DNA from: Flavobacteriales bacterium
Lineage (GTDB): Bacteria > Bacteroidota > Bacteroidia > Flavobacteriales_D > Sanyastnellaceae
Direction: 5' to 3'
NCBI GenBank assembly: GCA_018402085.1
Contig: JAGYJM010000002.1
Coordinates: 744,001-808,000, forward strand
Length of the DNA: 64,000 nt
How positions within the stretch are numbered: the stretch's first letter is position 1; each line of letters starts with the position of its first letter. The position numbers and the translations under genes are program-made. The notes under the pieces are model-generated. The model was not told the DNA's origin. It saw only the letters and a program-made list of their open reading frames with translations, and ran no database searches. This document shows positions 32,701 to 45,100 of this stretch, piece by piece.

Positions 32701-35700
32701 CGGAATAGCCACCGCCACCGCCACCGCTATGCGTATTGCTGACAGCACCACCGCCGCCAAATCCTCCGTTAGGAGAAGCAGAAGTATCACCGTTAGGGTT
32801 GTTGATAACGGAGTTCCATCCCTTACCACCGCCTTGCTGGTTTCCATCGCCGCCGTTGGATCCACCGGCAACCTGTCCTGTTCGACTAGCTGTTCCGTTC
32901 TGATCAGTGGTTGCATCAACACCCGGCGCGTTGGAGAGGTTACCTGCACTAGAGCAGATACCACCACCACCACCGCCACCGGCGACAATGAGGGGTCAGG
33001 AGCGCCATTGACCCAAATAAATGAGCCACCACCACCGGAAGAACCGTTGTTGGCGGAGTTTCCGCTTACGGAGTTGAATCCTTGCTGTCCGACAACAATG
33101 TTGATCACATCACCTGAGTTGACCACAAAGTCACCGCGCATACGAGCTCCAAGTCCGCCCGGAGAATCCGGACAGAAGGAGTTTCGTCCGCCTTGCGCAC
33201 CCCATGCTTCGATGGTGATGTTGGTAGCTCCTGCAGGGACAGTCCATTGCTGGGTTGATCCGGTATAGTTGAAAGTGATGGACTCTTGTTGAGCGTTATT
33301 CGGGTCATAGCAGTTGCCGCAGGCGTCTTCTACGAAAACACCCCCGCAGACGCCCGCGCAGTCAATGATGTAAGCACACGAACCGTCATCACATTGTGCA
33401 TTAGGATCGTAATTGCATGCTGTATCATCCGTACATCCATCCGGGAGGATACACGATCCGTCATCACAGGTTGCTGCGGGGTCGAAGTTACATGCTGTTT
33501 CATCGGTACATCCATCCGGTAGGATGCAGGAGCTGTCGTCCACATCAGCGGTATCGTCGTAGTTACATGCCGTTGGATCGGTGCATCCGGCATTGCATTC
33601 GGGGATGGTGTTATAGGAGATGACAACAAGTCCGTTTCCGGATTGCACACTACCAGCGTTATCCTGGTTGGTACCAGCGTTGAAGGATCCTCCTCCGCCT
33701 GCTCCGCAGTAGAACGGTCCGCCCGCAGCACCACCGGAATAGCCACCGCCACCGCCACCGCTATGCGTATTGCTGACAGCACCACCGCCGCCAAATCCTC
33801 CGTTAGGAGAAGCAGAAGTATCACCGTTAGGGTTGTTGATAACGGAGTTCCATCCCTTACCACCGCCTTGCTGGTTTCCATCACCGCCGTTCGATCCTCC
33901 GGCAACCTGTCCTGTTCGACTAGCTGTTCCATTCTGATCAGTGGTTGCATCAACACCCGGTGCGTTGGAGAGGTTACCTGCACTAGAGCAGATACCACCA
34001 CCACCACCGCCACCGGCGACAATGAGGGGTCAGGAGCGCCATTGACCCAAATAAATGAGCCACCACCACCGGAAGAACCGTTGTTGGCGGAGTTTCCGCT
34101 TACGGAGTTGAATCCTTGCTGTCCGACAACAATGTTGATCACATCACCTGAGTTGACCACAAAGTCACCGCGCATACGAGCTCCAAGTCCGCCCGGAGAA
34201 TCCGGACAGAAGGAGTTTCGTCCGCCTTGCGCACCCCATGCTTCGATGGTGATGTTGGTAGCTCCTGCAGGGACAGTCCATTGCTGGGTTGATCCGGTAT
34301 AGTTGAAAGTGATGGACTCTTGTTGAGCGTTATTCGGGTCATAGCAGTTGCCGCAGGCGTCTTCTACGAAAACACCCCGCAGACGCCCGCGCAGTCAATG
34401 ATGTAAGCACACGAACCGTCATCACATTGTGCATTAGGATCGTAATTGCATGCTGTATCATCCGTACATCCATCCGGGAGGATACACGATCCGTCATCAC
34501 AGGTTGCTGCGGGGTCGAAGTTACATGCTGTTTCATCGGTACATCCATCCGGTAGGATGCAGGAGCTGTCGTCCACATCAGCGGTATCGTCGTAGTTACA
34601 TGCCGTTGGATCGGTGCATCCGGCATTGCATTCGGGGATGGTGTTATAGGAGATGACAACAAGTCCGTTTCCGGATTGCACACTACCAGCGTTATCCTGG
34701 TTGGTACCAGCGTTGAAGGATCCTCCTCCGCCTGCTCCGCAGTAGAACGGTCCGCCCGCAGCACCACCGGAATAGCCACCGCCACCGCCACCGCTATGCG
34801 TATTGCTGACAGCACCACCGCCGCCAAATCCTCCGTTAGGAGAAGCAGAAGTATCACCGTTAGGGTTGTTGATAACGGAGTTCCATCCCTTACCACCGCC
34901 TTGCTGGTTTCCATCGCCGCCGTTGGATCCACCGGCAACCTGTCCTGTTCGACTAGCTGTTCCGTTCTGATCAGTGGTTGCATCAACACCCGGCGCGTTG
35001 GAGAGGTTACCTGCACTAGAGCAGATACCACCACCACCACCGCCACCGGCGACAATGAGGGGGTCAGGAGCGCCATTGACCCAAATAAATGAGCCACCAC
35101 CACCGGAAGAACCGTTGTTGGCGGAGTTTCCGCTTACGGAGTTGAATCCTTGCTGTCCGACAACAATGTTGATCACATCACCTGAGTTGACCACAAAGTC
35201 ACCGCGCATACGAGCTCCAAGTCCGCCCGGAGAATCCGGACAGAAGGAGTTTCGTCCGCCTTGCGCACCCCATGCTTCGATGGTGATGTTGGTAGCTCCT
35301 GCAGGGACAGTCCATTGCTGGGTTGATCCGGTATAGTTGAAAGTGATGGACTCTTGTTGAGCGTTATTCGGGTCATAGCAGTTGCCGCAGGCGTCTTCTA
35401 CGAAAACACCCCGCAGACGCCCGCGCAGTCAATGATGTAAGCACACGAACCGTCATCACATTGTGCATTAGGATCGTAATTGCATGCTGTATCATCCGTA
35501 CATCCATCCGGGAGGATACACGATCCGTCATCACAGGTTGCTGCGGGGTCGAAGTTACATGCTGTTTCATCGGTACATCCATCCGGTAGGATGCAGGAGC
35601 TGTCGTCCACATCAGCGGTATCGTCGTAGTTACATGCCGTTGGATCGGTGCATCCGGCATTGCATTCGGGGATGGTGTTATAGGAGATGACAACAAGTCC

Positions 35701-38700
35701 GTTTCCGGATTGCACACTACCAGCGTTATCCTGGTTGGTACCAGCGTTGAAGGATCCTCCTCCGCCTGCTCCGCAGTAGAACGGTCCGCCCGCAGCACCA
35801 CCGGAATAGCCACCGCCACCGCCACCGCTATGCGTATTGCTGACAGCACCACCGCCGCCAAATCCTCCGTTAGGAGAAGCAGAAGTATCACCGTTAGGGT
35901 TGTTGATAACGGAGTTCCATCCCTTACCACCGCCTTGCTGGTTTCCATCGCCGCCGTTGGATCCACCGGCAACCTGTCCTGTTCGACTAGCTGTTCCGTT
36001 CTGATCAGTGGTTGCATCAACACCCGGCGCGTTGGAGAGGTTACCCGCACTAGAGCAGATACCACCACCACCACCGCCACCGGCGACAATGAGGGGGTCA
36101 GGAGCGCCATTGACCCAAATAAACGAGCCACCTCCACCGGAGGAACCGTTGTTGGCGGAGTTTCCGCTTACGGAGTTGAATCCTTGCTGTCCGACAACAA
36201 TGTTGATCACATCACCTGAGTTGACCACAAAGTCACCGCGCATACGAGCTCCAAGTCCGCCCGGAGAATCCGGACAGAAGGAGTTTCGTCCGCCTTGCGC
36301 ACCCCATGCTTCGATGGTGATGTTGGTAGCTCCTGCAGGGACAGTCCATTGTTGTGTTGATCCGGTGTAGTTGAAAGTGATGGACTCTTGTTGAGCGTTA
36401 TTCGGGTCATAGCAGTTGCCGCAGGCGTCTTCTAGGAAAACACCCCCGCAGACGCCCGCGCAGTCAATGATGTAAGCACACGAACCGTCATCACATTGTG
36501 CATTAGGATCGTAATTGCATGCTGTATCATCCGTACATCCATCCGGGAGGATACACGATCCGTCATCACAGGTTGCTGCGGGGTCGAAGTTACATGCTGT
36601 ATCATCCGTACATCCATCAGGGAGGATGCAGGAGCTGTCGTCCACATCGGCGGTATCGTCGTAATTACATGCTGTTGGATCGGTGCATCCGGCATTGCAT
36701 TCCGGTATGGTGTTGTAGGAGATGACAACAAGTCCGTTTCCGGATTGCACACTACCAGCGTTATCCTGGTTGGTACCAGCGTTGAAGGATCCTCCTCCGC
36801 CTGCTCCGCAGTAGAACGGTCCGCCCGCAGCACCACCGGAATAGCCACCGCCACCGCCACCGCTATGCGTATTGCTGACAGCACCACCGCCGCCAAATCC
36901 TCCGTTAGGAGAAGCAGAAGTATCACCGTTAGGGTTGTTGATAACGGAGTTCCATCCCTTACCACCGCCTTGCTGGTTTCCATCACCGCCGTTCGATCCT
37001 CCGGCAACCTGTCCTGTTCGACTAGCTGTTCCATTCTGATCAGTGGTTGCATCAACACCCGGCGCGTTGGAGAGGTTACCCGCACTAGAGCAGATACCAC
37101 CACCACCACCGCCACCGGCGACAATGAGGGGGTCAGGAGCGCCATTGACCCAAATAAATGAGCCACCACCACCGGAAGAACCGTTGTTGGCGGAGTTGCC
37201 GCCCACGGAGTTGAATCCTTGCTGACCAACTACAATGTTGATCACATCTCCTGAGTTGACCACAAAGTCACCGCGCATACGAGCTCCAAGTCCGCCCGGA
37301 GAATCCGGACAGAAGGAGTTTCGTCCGCCTTGCGCACCCCATGCTTCGATGGTGATGTTGGTAGCTCCTGCAGGGACAGTCCATTGTTGTGTTGATCCGG
37401 TGTAGTTGAAAGTGATGGACTCTTGTTGAGCGTTATTCGGGTCATAGCAGTTGCCGCAGGCGTCTTCTAGGAAAACACCCCCGCAGACGCCCGCGCAGTC
37501 AATGATGTAAGCACACGAACCGTCATCACATTGTGCATTAGAATCGTAATTGCATGCTGTATCATCCGTACATCCATCCGGGAGGATACACGATCCGTCA
37601 TCACAGGTTGCTGCGGGGTCGAAGTTACATGCTGTATCATCCGTACATCCATCAGGGAGGATGCAGGAGCTGTCGTCCACATCGGCGGTATCGTCGTAAT
37701 TACATGCTGTTGGATCGGTGCATCCGGCATTGCATTCCGGTATGGTGTTGTAGGAGATGACAACAAGTCCGTTTCCGGATTGCACACTACCAGCGTTATC
37801 CTGGTTGGTACCAGCGTTGAAGGATCCTCCTCCGCCTGCTCCGCAGTAGAACGGTCCGCCCGCAGCACCACCGGAATAGCCACCGCCACCGCCACCGCTA
37901 TGCGTATTGCTGACAGCACCACCGCCGCCAAATCCTCCGTTAGGAGAAGCAGAAGTATCACCGTTAGGGTTGTTGATAACGGAGTTCCATCCCTTACCAC
38001 CGCCTTGCTGGTTTCCATCACCGCCGTTCGATCCTCCGGCAACCTGTCCTGTTCGACTAGCTGTTCCATTCTGATCAGTGGTTGCATCAACACCCGGCGC
38101 GTTGGAGAGGTTACCCGCACTAGAGCAGATACCACCACCACCACCGCCACCGGCGACAATGAGGGGGTCAGGAGCGCCATTGACCCAAATAAATGAGCCA
38201 CCACCACCGGAAGAACCGTTGTTGGCGGAGTTGCCGCCCACGGAGTTGAATCCTTGCTGACCAACTACAATGTTGATCACATCACCTGAGTTGACCACAA
38301 AGTCACCGCGCATACGAGCTCCAAGTCCGCCCGGAGAATCCGGACAGAAGGAGTTTCGTCCGCCTTGCGCACCCCATGCTTCGATGGTGATGTTGGTAGC
38401 TCCTGCAGGGACAGTCCATTGTTGTGTTGATCCGGTGTAATTAAAGATGACTTCTCCATCTTCAGGAAGATTAGGGTCGAAGCAATTGTTACAGGCATCC
38501 GTTTCCCAGATACCGCCACAAACACCATTACAGTCTACCACATATTCACATGACCCATCATCAATAGTAGCGACGGGGTCGTAGTTACAGGCGGTATCAT
38601 CGATACAACCTAAGTCAAAAGTGCAACTGCCGTCATTATAATTGGCTGTTTCATCGTAGTTGTCTGCTTCTGGATCCGTGCAGCCCGGGAAACAGTCTGG

Positions 38701-38916
38701 CGCTGCTCCGTTTGGATCGAAGCAGTTTTCACAGTCATCTGTAACAAATGTTCCGCCACAGGTGCCGTTGCAGTCGATGGTCCAAAGGCAGGAGCCGTCG
38801 TTTTCAACCGCTGCGGGATCAAAGTTACAGGCTGATTCAATGGTACACCCTGATTGGGCGTAGAAGTTGGCAGTAGCAAAGAGGCATACCGCCAGGAGGC
38901 TCAGAAAGCGTAGCAT
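29723..38916 (-). CDS. P6: giant secreted protein, seven near-identical type E glycine-rich domains plus type C; frame broken by four 1-bp deletions
   Basis: The ATG at 38914-38916 starts the signal peptide MLRFLSLLAVCLFATANFYAQ; the frame is open 16 codons upstream, but this start matches P4, P7 and P8. About 3065 aa if four bases are restored. The conserved head with three GCTD repeats is followed by seven type E units of exactly 345 aa (NYTGSTQQWTVPAG ... GNGLVVISYN), joined by three GCTD repeats and DCAGVCGGVFxEDACGNC, then a type C domain, nine GCTD repeats and the DLNEDGLVNSSDLLQFL tail. Breaks lie near 35410 and 34377 (C4 where sisters have C5) and near 34027 and 32995 (G4 where sisters have G5). 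Total offset matches exactly four lost bases. All lie in the middle copies E4-E6, which argues for assembly or polishing error; slippage in life is not excluded. Exported; role unknown. Confidence 0.85.
31525..38450 (-). repeat. Type E repeat array inside P6 (seven units of 1035 nt)
   Basis: The anchor TTGATCCGGT falls at 38427, 37392, 36357, 35323, 34289, 33255 and 32221. Spacings are 1035, 1035 and then 1034 four times; each 1034 contains one of the deletions noted for P6. Two synonymous haplotypes occur: TTCGATCCTCC in units 1, 2, 5 and 7, and TTGGATCCACC in units 3, 4 and 6. The alternation in units 4-7 fits duplication of a dimer. Confidence 0.9.
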
Positions 38917-38946
38917 GTTGGGTAAGGTTTGGGTAGGGTAAAAGTA

Positions 38947-38962
38947 GGTAATCATCATTACC
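38947..38962. promoter_or_regulatory. Conserved palindrome upstream of P6
   Basis: GGTAATCATCATTACC is a perfect 6-bp palindrome with a 4-bp centre, about 31 bp before the P6 start. It is followed by CAAATTGTTAATCAGGCA, also shared by the P7 leader and largely by P4. Operator or leader hairpin; function not determined. Confidence 0.5.
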
Positions 38963-38993
38963 AAATTGTTAATCAGGCAGTTTTACTTTTTCA

Positions 38994-39097
38994 CTGCGCG
39001 AAAGCGCAGGATGGATTCGGGATCGTTTGTTCAGGTGTGGATACAATCCACACCTACGTTACAATCCGTACTTGTACCATCCCGCGGTTTTACGCGG
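38994..39097. repeat. Inverted pair of GCATCC-family hairpins between P7 and P6, with a central palindrome
   Basis: Left CTGCGC-GAAA-GCGCAG (38994-39009) and right CCGCG...CGCGG (39082-39097, one stem pair lost by a T-to-G change) face each other. Between them a 10-bp perfect inverted repeat, AGGTGTGGAT (39033-39042) and ATCCACACCT (39046-39055), has a 3-bp loop. The whole element is repeated at 46523-46627. Confidence 0.6.
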
Positions 39098-39102
39098 AAA
39101 AG

Positions 39103-39136
39103 AAAAAAGGGAAGACTTGGATAAGCCTTCCCTTTC
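39103..39136 (-). terminator. Rho-independent terminator of P7
   Basis: AAAGGGAAG / CTTCCCTTT stem with a T-rich 3' side on the minus strand, about 20 bp after the P7 stop. Confidence 0.85.
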
Positions 39137-39156
39137 ACTTTATTCGATTTCAGTTT

Positions 39157-42100
39157 CTATTCACATGCTGATCCGAAACTTCCGAGGAACTGGAGGAGGT
39201 CTGATGAATTCACCAGTCCGTCTTCGTTCAGGTCTTCAGGGCAAGGATTTGCGAGGTCGAACTGGCAAGTTCCATTATCAATGGTTGCCAAGTCGTTGAA
39301 GTTCAATGCATCTATGTAAGTACAACCATAACAGTCGCTAATGCAGTTTGCGTTATCAATAGTTGCGAGGGGGTCAAAGTTGCATGCCGTCGGGTCTGTG
39401 CATCCTTCGTACTCACAAGAACCATCATTCTGGTTAGCAGAAACATCGTAGTTGGCTGCGTTTAGATCTGTACAGCCAAGGTAAATACACGAGCCGTCGT
39501 CATTGGTAGCTTCAGCATCATAGTTAACGGCCGCGATATCCGTACAACCTTCAATGATGCAGCTTCCGTCGTCATAGGTCACTGTTGCATCGTAGTTTGT
39601 TGCCGCTTCATTGGTACAACCAGCGTACTCACAAGATCCGTCATCGATGGTTACTGCAGGGTTGTAGTTCACGGCATTCATGTCAGCACAGCCAGGTACA
39701 TCCTGAGCGATGTCGAAGATGCATGAGCCGTCGTCTACGGTTGCGTTGGCGTTGTAGTTGGTTGCGTCTTCGTAGGTACAGCCCGAGAAGATACATGAGC
39801 CGTCATCGATGTTTGCGTTGGCATCGTAGTTGTCAGCGTTTTCGTCGGTGCAACCTGAGAATTCACAGGTGCCGTCGTCGAAGTTCGCTGCCGGATCGTA
39901 GTTGTCTGCTGTTTCATCAATACAACCAGGCTGGCAAAGCGGTGTGTTGAGAATCGTGATGATCACGTAACCGTCACCACTGTTGGCCTGGGCCATCGCA
40001 GCAGGGGAGTCAGCGCTGTTGAAGCTGCCACCGCCACCGCCGTTTCCGCCGATGCCGTAGCTGCCGCCACCACCTGAGTATCCGCCGCCGCCGCCGGCTC
40101 CGTGGCAGCCACCGCCGCCACCACCACCGTAACCTCCGGCGATGTTCGCACCACAGGCCGATACGCCCGCGCTACCTCCGTTCACGAAGGCTTCACCTGA
40201 TACCGGTGATCCGCCTTCACAGAGCGAAGCTTCACCATCGGTGAGGAGTCCGCCTCCGTTACCGCCGCAGGCTGCTCCGCTCATGGCGTTTGTTGCACCG
40301 CTTCCGGCCGTACCTCCAACGCCGTAGTTGAGGGCGTTGTTCGGACTGTATCCGTCGTTTCCGGTTTCGTTGACGCTGGCGTGCTCGTTGCCGTTGACCG
40401 GCATGCCGCTGATGCCGCCACCACCACCTGCAATGAGGAATGGGTTGTCTGCGTTGTCGGTCACGAAGGTACCGCCACCGCCACCGGCGTAGCTGAACTG
40501 TCCGTCACCATCTTGTCCTTCACCACCGACCATCAGCTTGAGCTGCTGACCGGGGGTTACGTTGAGCACACCGCCCACCATGGCACCGAGTCCGCCGGTT
40601 CCGCCATCGTAGCTACCACCGGCAGCGCCGTAAGCTTCCACGTAGACTTGTGACACGCCGTCAGGCACGATGAAGGTCTGCAGGAATCCGGTATGGTTGA
40701 ACTGGAAGCTGTCGCCTTCATCGGTCGGATCGTAGCAGTTGCCGCAGTCATCGGTGATGTTTGGACCGCCGCAGACACCGTTACAGTCGATCACATAGAT
40801 ACACGAGCCATCGTCTTGGTTGGCATCCATGTCATAGTTGCAGGCTGTGTCATCGGTACAACCCGGGTAGATGCAAGATCCGTCGTCGAAGTTGGCATCG
40901 GGGTTGTAATTCGGAGAAGTTGCATCGGTACAGCCAGGGGTGCATTCGGGGGCAATGAAGAGTTCGTAAGAAATGATTATTATTCCGTTCCCTGAATTGA
41001 CACCTGATTCAGCGACATCTATCGCTGCTGCAGCAAATGATCCTCCACCGAGGCCACCTTGGTAAGGGCACCCCCCGAATTGATTGGATCCGCCGGCACC
41101 ACCGGAGTAGCCTCCACCGCCGCCGCCACCGTTACCACCGGTGCCACCGCCGCCAAATCCGCCATTGGATTGGGTGATGCATTGGGTATTGTTCTGTTGG
41201 TTACCGCCTGCGCCGCCGTTGACGAACGCACGACCACCGCCGTTACCTCCTCCATTTCCAAGGAGGCCACCGCCACCTGAGCCTCCATCGCCACATCCAC
41301 CGCTTCCCGGCTGGTACTGTCCGCCTGAACCGTTGGTGCCACCGCTGATGTTGCAGTCGCTACCGCCATCGTTGGTGGTGAGTCCGGGATAGCCTTGTTG
41401 CCCATTGTATGCGGTACCACCACCTCCACCGGCGATTACTAGTGGTGTATCGTCAGAGGTAGTGACGAAAGATCCGCCGCCACCACCACCGGTCGTGCCT
41501 GTGGCACTTTGCCCTTGTTGTCCGACAAGTATTTTGAGGTCATCTCCCGGAGTTACGGTTACGGTACTCACAATGCGTGCACCAAGGCCTGCGTTGGTTC
41601 CGCCTCCCTCAGCGCCGCTTGCATCGATGGTGATTTCAGTGACACCTGCTGGAACCGTCCATGTATCAATACTACCGGAGTAGTTAAATGTCAGTTGGTC
41701 AGAAGCATTTGGTGTGTTAGGATCATAGCAGTTGCCGCAGGCGTCTTCGATAAAGTTGCCTCCACAGACACCTGCACAATCAATGATGAACTGGCAAGAG
41801 CCGTCATCACACACAGCATTTGGATCATAGTTACAAGCCGAGTCGTCTGTACAGCCATCCGAGAGTATGCAGGTGCCATCGTCGCACAGAGCGGCAGGGT
41901 CGTAGTTACAAGCTGTTTCATCAGTGCAACCATCTGGGAATATGCAAGAACCATCATCAGCCTCAGCACCGCTATCATAGTTGCAAGCCGTCGGGTCTGT
42001 ACATCCTTCATCACATTCTGGAATGAGGTTGATCACATATGAGATGATGATAACCCCGTTACCTGAATTTACGCCTGATTCAGCGACATCCATCGCTGCA

Positions 42101-45100
42101 GCAGCAAATGATCCTCCACCGAGGCCACCTTGGTAAGGGCACCCCCCGAATTGATTGGATCCGCCGGCACCACCGGAGTAGCCTCCACCGCCTCCACCGC
42201 CGTTGCCACCGGTGCCGCCGCCGCCAAAACCACCATTGGATTGGGTGATGCATTGGGTATTGTTCTGTTGGTTACCGCCTGCGCCGCCGTTGACGAACGC
42301 ACGACCACCGCCGTTACCTCCTCCATTTCCAAGGAGGCCACCGCCACCTGAGCCTCCATCGCCACATCCACCGCTTCCCGGCTGGTACTGTCCGCCTGAA
42401 CCGTTGGTGCCACCGCTGATGTTGCAGTCGCTACCACCATCGTTTGTGGTGAGTCCAGGATAGCCTTGTTGGCCATCTTGGGAAGTTCCACCACCACCAC
42501 CTGCGATCACCAGTGGAGTATCGTCAGAAGTAGTTACGAAAGAACCACCGCCACCACCACCGGTCGTGCCCGTGGCACTAAGTCCTTGTTGTCCGACAAG
42601 TATTTTGAGGTCATCTCCCGGAGTTACGGTTACGGTACTCACAATGCGTGCACCAAGACCTGCGTTGGTTCCGCCTCCCTCAGCGCCGCTGGCGTCGATG
42701 GTGATTTCAGTGACACCTGCGGGAACCGTCCATGAATCGATGTTTCCTGAATAGTTGAAAGTGATCTGATCATTATCGTTAGCACCGTTAGGGTCATAGC
42801 AGTTACCACATGCGTCTTCAATAAAGACTCCACCGCAGACACCTGCACAATCAATGATGAAAGCACAAGAGCCGTCATCGCACTGAGCGTTCGGGTCGTA
42901 ATTGCATGCAGTGTCATCTGTGCAGCCATCCGGGAGTATGCAGGTGCCATCGTCGCACTGAGCGGCAGGGTCGTAGTTACAAGCTGTTTCATCAGTGCAA
43001 CCATCTGGGAATATGCAAGAACCATCATCCGCCTCAGCACCGCTATCATAGTTACAAGCCGTCGGGTCTGTACATCCTTCATCACATTCTGGAATGAGGT
43101 TGATCACATACGAGATGGTGATAATCCCATTCCCTGAATTGACACCTGATTCAGCGACATCCACAGCTGCAGCGGCAAATGATCCTCCACCGAGGCCCCC
43201 CTGGTAAGGGCACCCCCCGAATTGATTGGATCCGCCGGCACCACCGGAGTAGCCTCCACCGCCGCCACCGCCGTTACCACCGGTGCCACCGCCGCCAAAT
43301 CCGCCATTGGATTGGGTGATGCATTGGGTATTGTTCTGTTGGTTACCGCCTGCGCCGCCGTTGACGAACGCACGACCACCGCCGTTACCTCCTCCATTTC
43401 CGAGGAGGCCACCACCACCTGAACCTCCATCACCGCAGCCACCAGGTCCCGGCTGGTACTGTCCGCCTGAACCGTTGGTGCCACCACTGATGTTGCAGTC
43501 GCTACCACCATCGTTTGTGGTGAGTCCAGGATAGCCTTGTTGGCCATCTTGGGAAGTTCCACCACCACCACCTGCGATCACCAGTGGAGTATCGTCAGAA
43601 GTAGTTACGAAAGAACCACCGCCACCACCACCGGTAACACCTGTGGCACTAAGTCCTTGTTGTCCGACAAGTATTTTGAGGTCATCTCCCGGAGTTACGG
43701 TTACGGTACTCACAATGCGTGCACCAAGACCTGCGTTGGTTCCGCCTCCCTCAGCGCCGCTGGCGTCGATGGTGATTTCAGTGACACCTGCGGGAACCGT
43801 CCATGAATCGATGTTTCCTGAATAGTTGAAAGTGATCTGATCATTATCGTTAGCACCGTTAGGGTCATAGCAGTTACCACATGCGTCTTCAATAAAGACT
43901 CCACCGCAGACACCTGCACAATCAATGATGAAAGCACAAGAGCCGTCATCGCACTGAGCGTTCGGGTCGTAATTGCATGCAGTGTCATCTGTGCAGCCAT
44001 CCGGGAGTATGCAGGTGCCATCGTCGCACTGAGCGGCAGGGTCGTAGTTACAAGCTGTTTCATCAGTGCATCCGTCAGGCAGGAGACAAGAGCCATCATC
44101 TACGTCTGCATTATCGTCGTAGTTACAAGCCATTGGGTCTGTACACCCTTCAAGGCAATCAGGAATTTGATCGATTTCGTAGGAAATGATTATTACTCCG
44201 TTCCCTGAATTGACACCTGATTCAGCGACATCCATAGCTGCAGCGGCAAATGATCCTCCACCGAGGCCCCCCTGGTAAGGGCACCCCCCGAATTGATTGG
44301 ATCCGCCGGCACCACCGGAGTAGCCTCCACCGCCGCCACCGCCGTTACCACCGGTGCCACCGCCGCCAAATCCGCCATTGGATTGGGTGATGCATTGGGT
44401 ATTGTTCTGTTGGTTACCGCCTGCGCCGCCGTTGACGAACGCACGACCACCGCCGTTACCTCCTCCATTTCCGAGGAGGCCACCACCACCTGAACCTCCA
44501 TCACCGCAGCCACCAGGTCCCGGCTGGTACTGTCCGCCTGAACCGTTGGTGCCACCACTGATGGTGCAGTCGCTACCACCATCGTTTGTGGTGAGTCCAG
44601 GATAGCCTTGTTGGCCATCTTGGGAAGTTCCACCACCACCACCTGCGATCACCAGTGGTGTATCGTCAGAGGTAGTGACGAAAGACCCGCCGCCACCACC
44701 ACCGGTCGTGCCCGTGGCACTAAGCCCTTGTTGTCCGACAAGTATTTTGAGGTCATCTCCCGGAGTTACGGTTACGGTACTCACAATGCGTGCACCAAGG
44801 CCTGCGTTGGTTCCGCCTCCCTCAGCGCCGCTGGCGTCGATGGTGATTTCAGTGACACCTGCGGGAACCGTCCATGAATCGATGTTTCCTGAATAGTTGA
44901 AAGTGATCTGATCATTATCGTTAGCACCGTTAGGGTCATAGCAGTTACCACATGCGTCTTCAATAAAGACTCCACCGCAGACACCTGCACAATCAATGAT
45001 GAAAGCACAAGAGCCGTCATCGCACTGAGCGTTCGGGTCGTAATTGCATGCAGTGTCATCGGTGCAGCCATCCGGCAAGATGCATGAGCCATCGTCGCAC

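Noticed and set aside
32296-35103. Val/Ala/Thr-rich minus-strand frames inside P6, and similar ones inside P4
   Set aside because: They are the glycine-rich domain read in the wrong frame after a 1-base deletion, not separate proteins.
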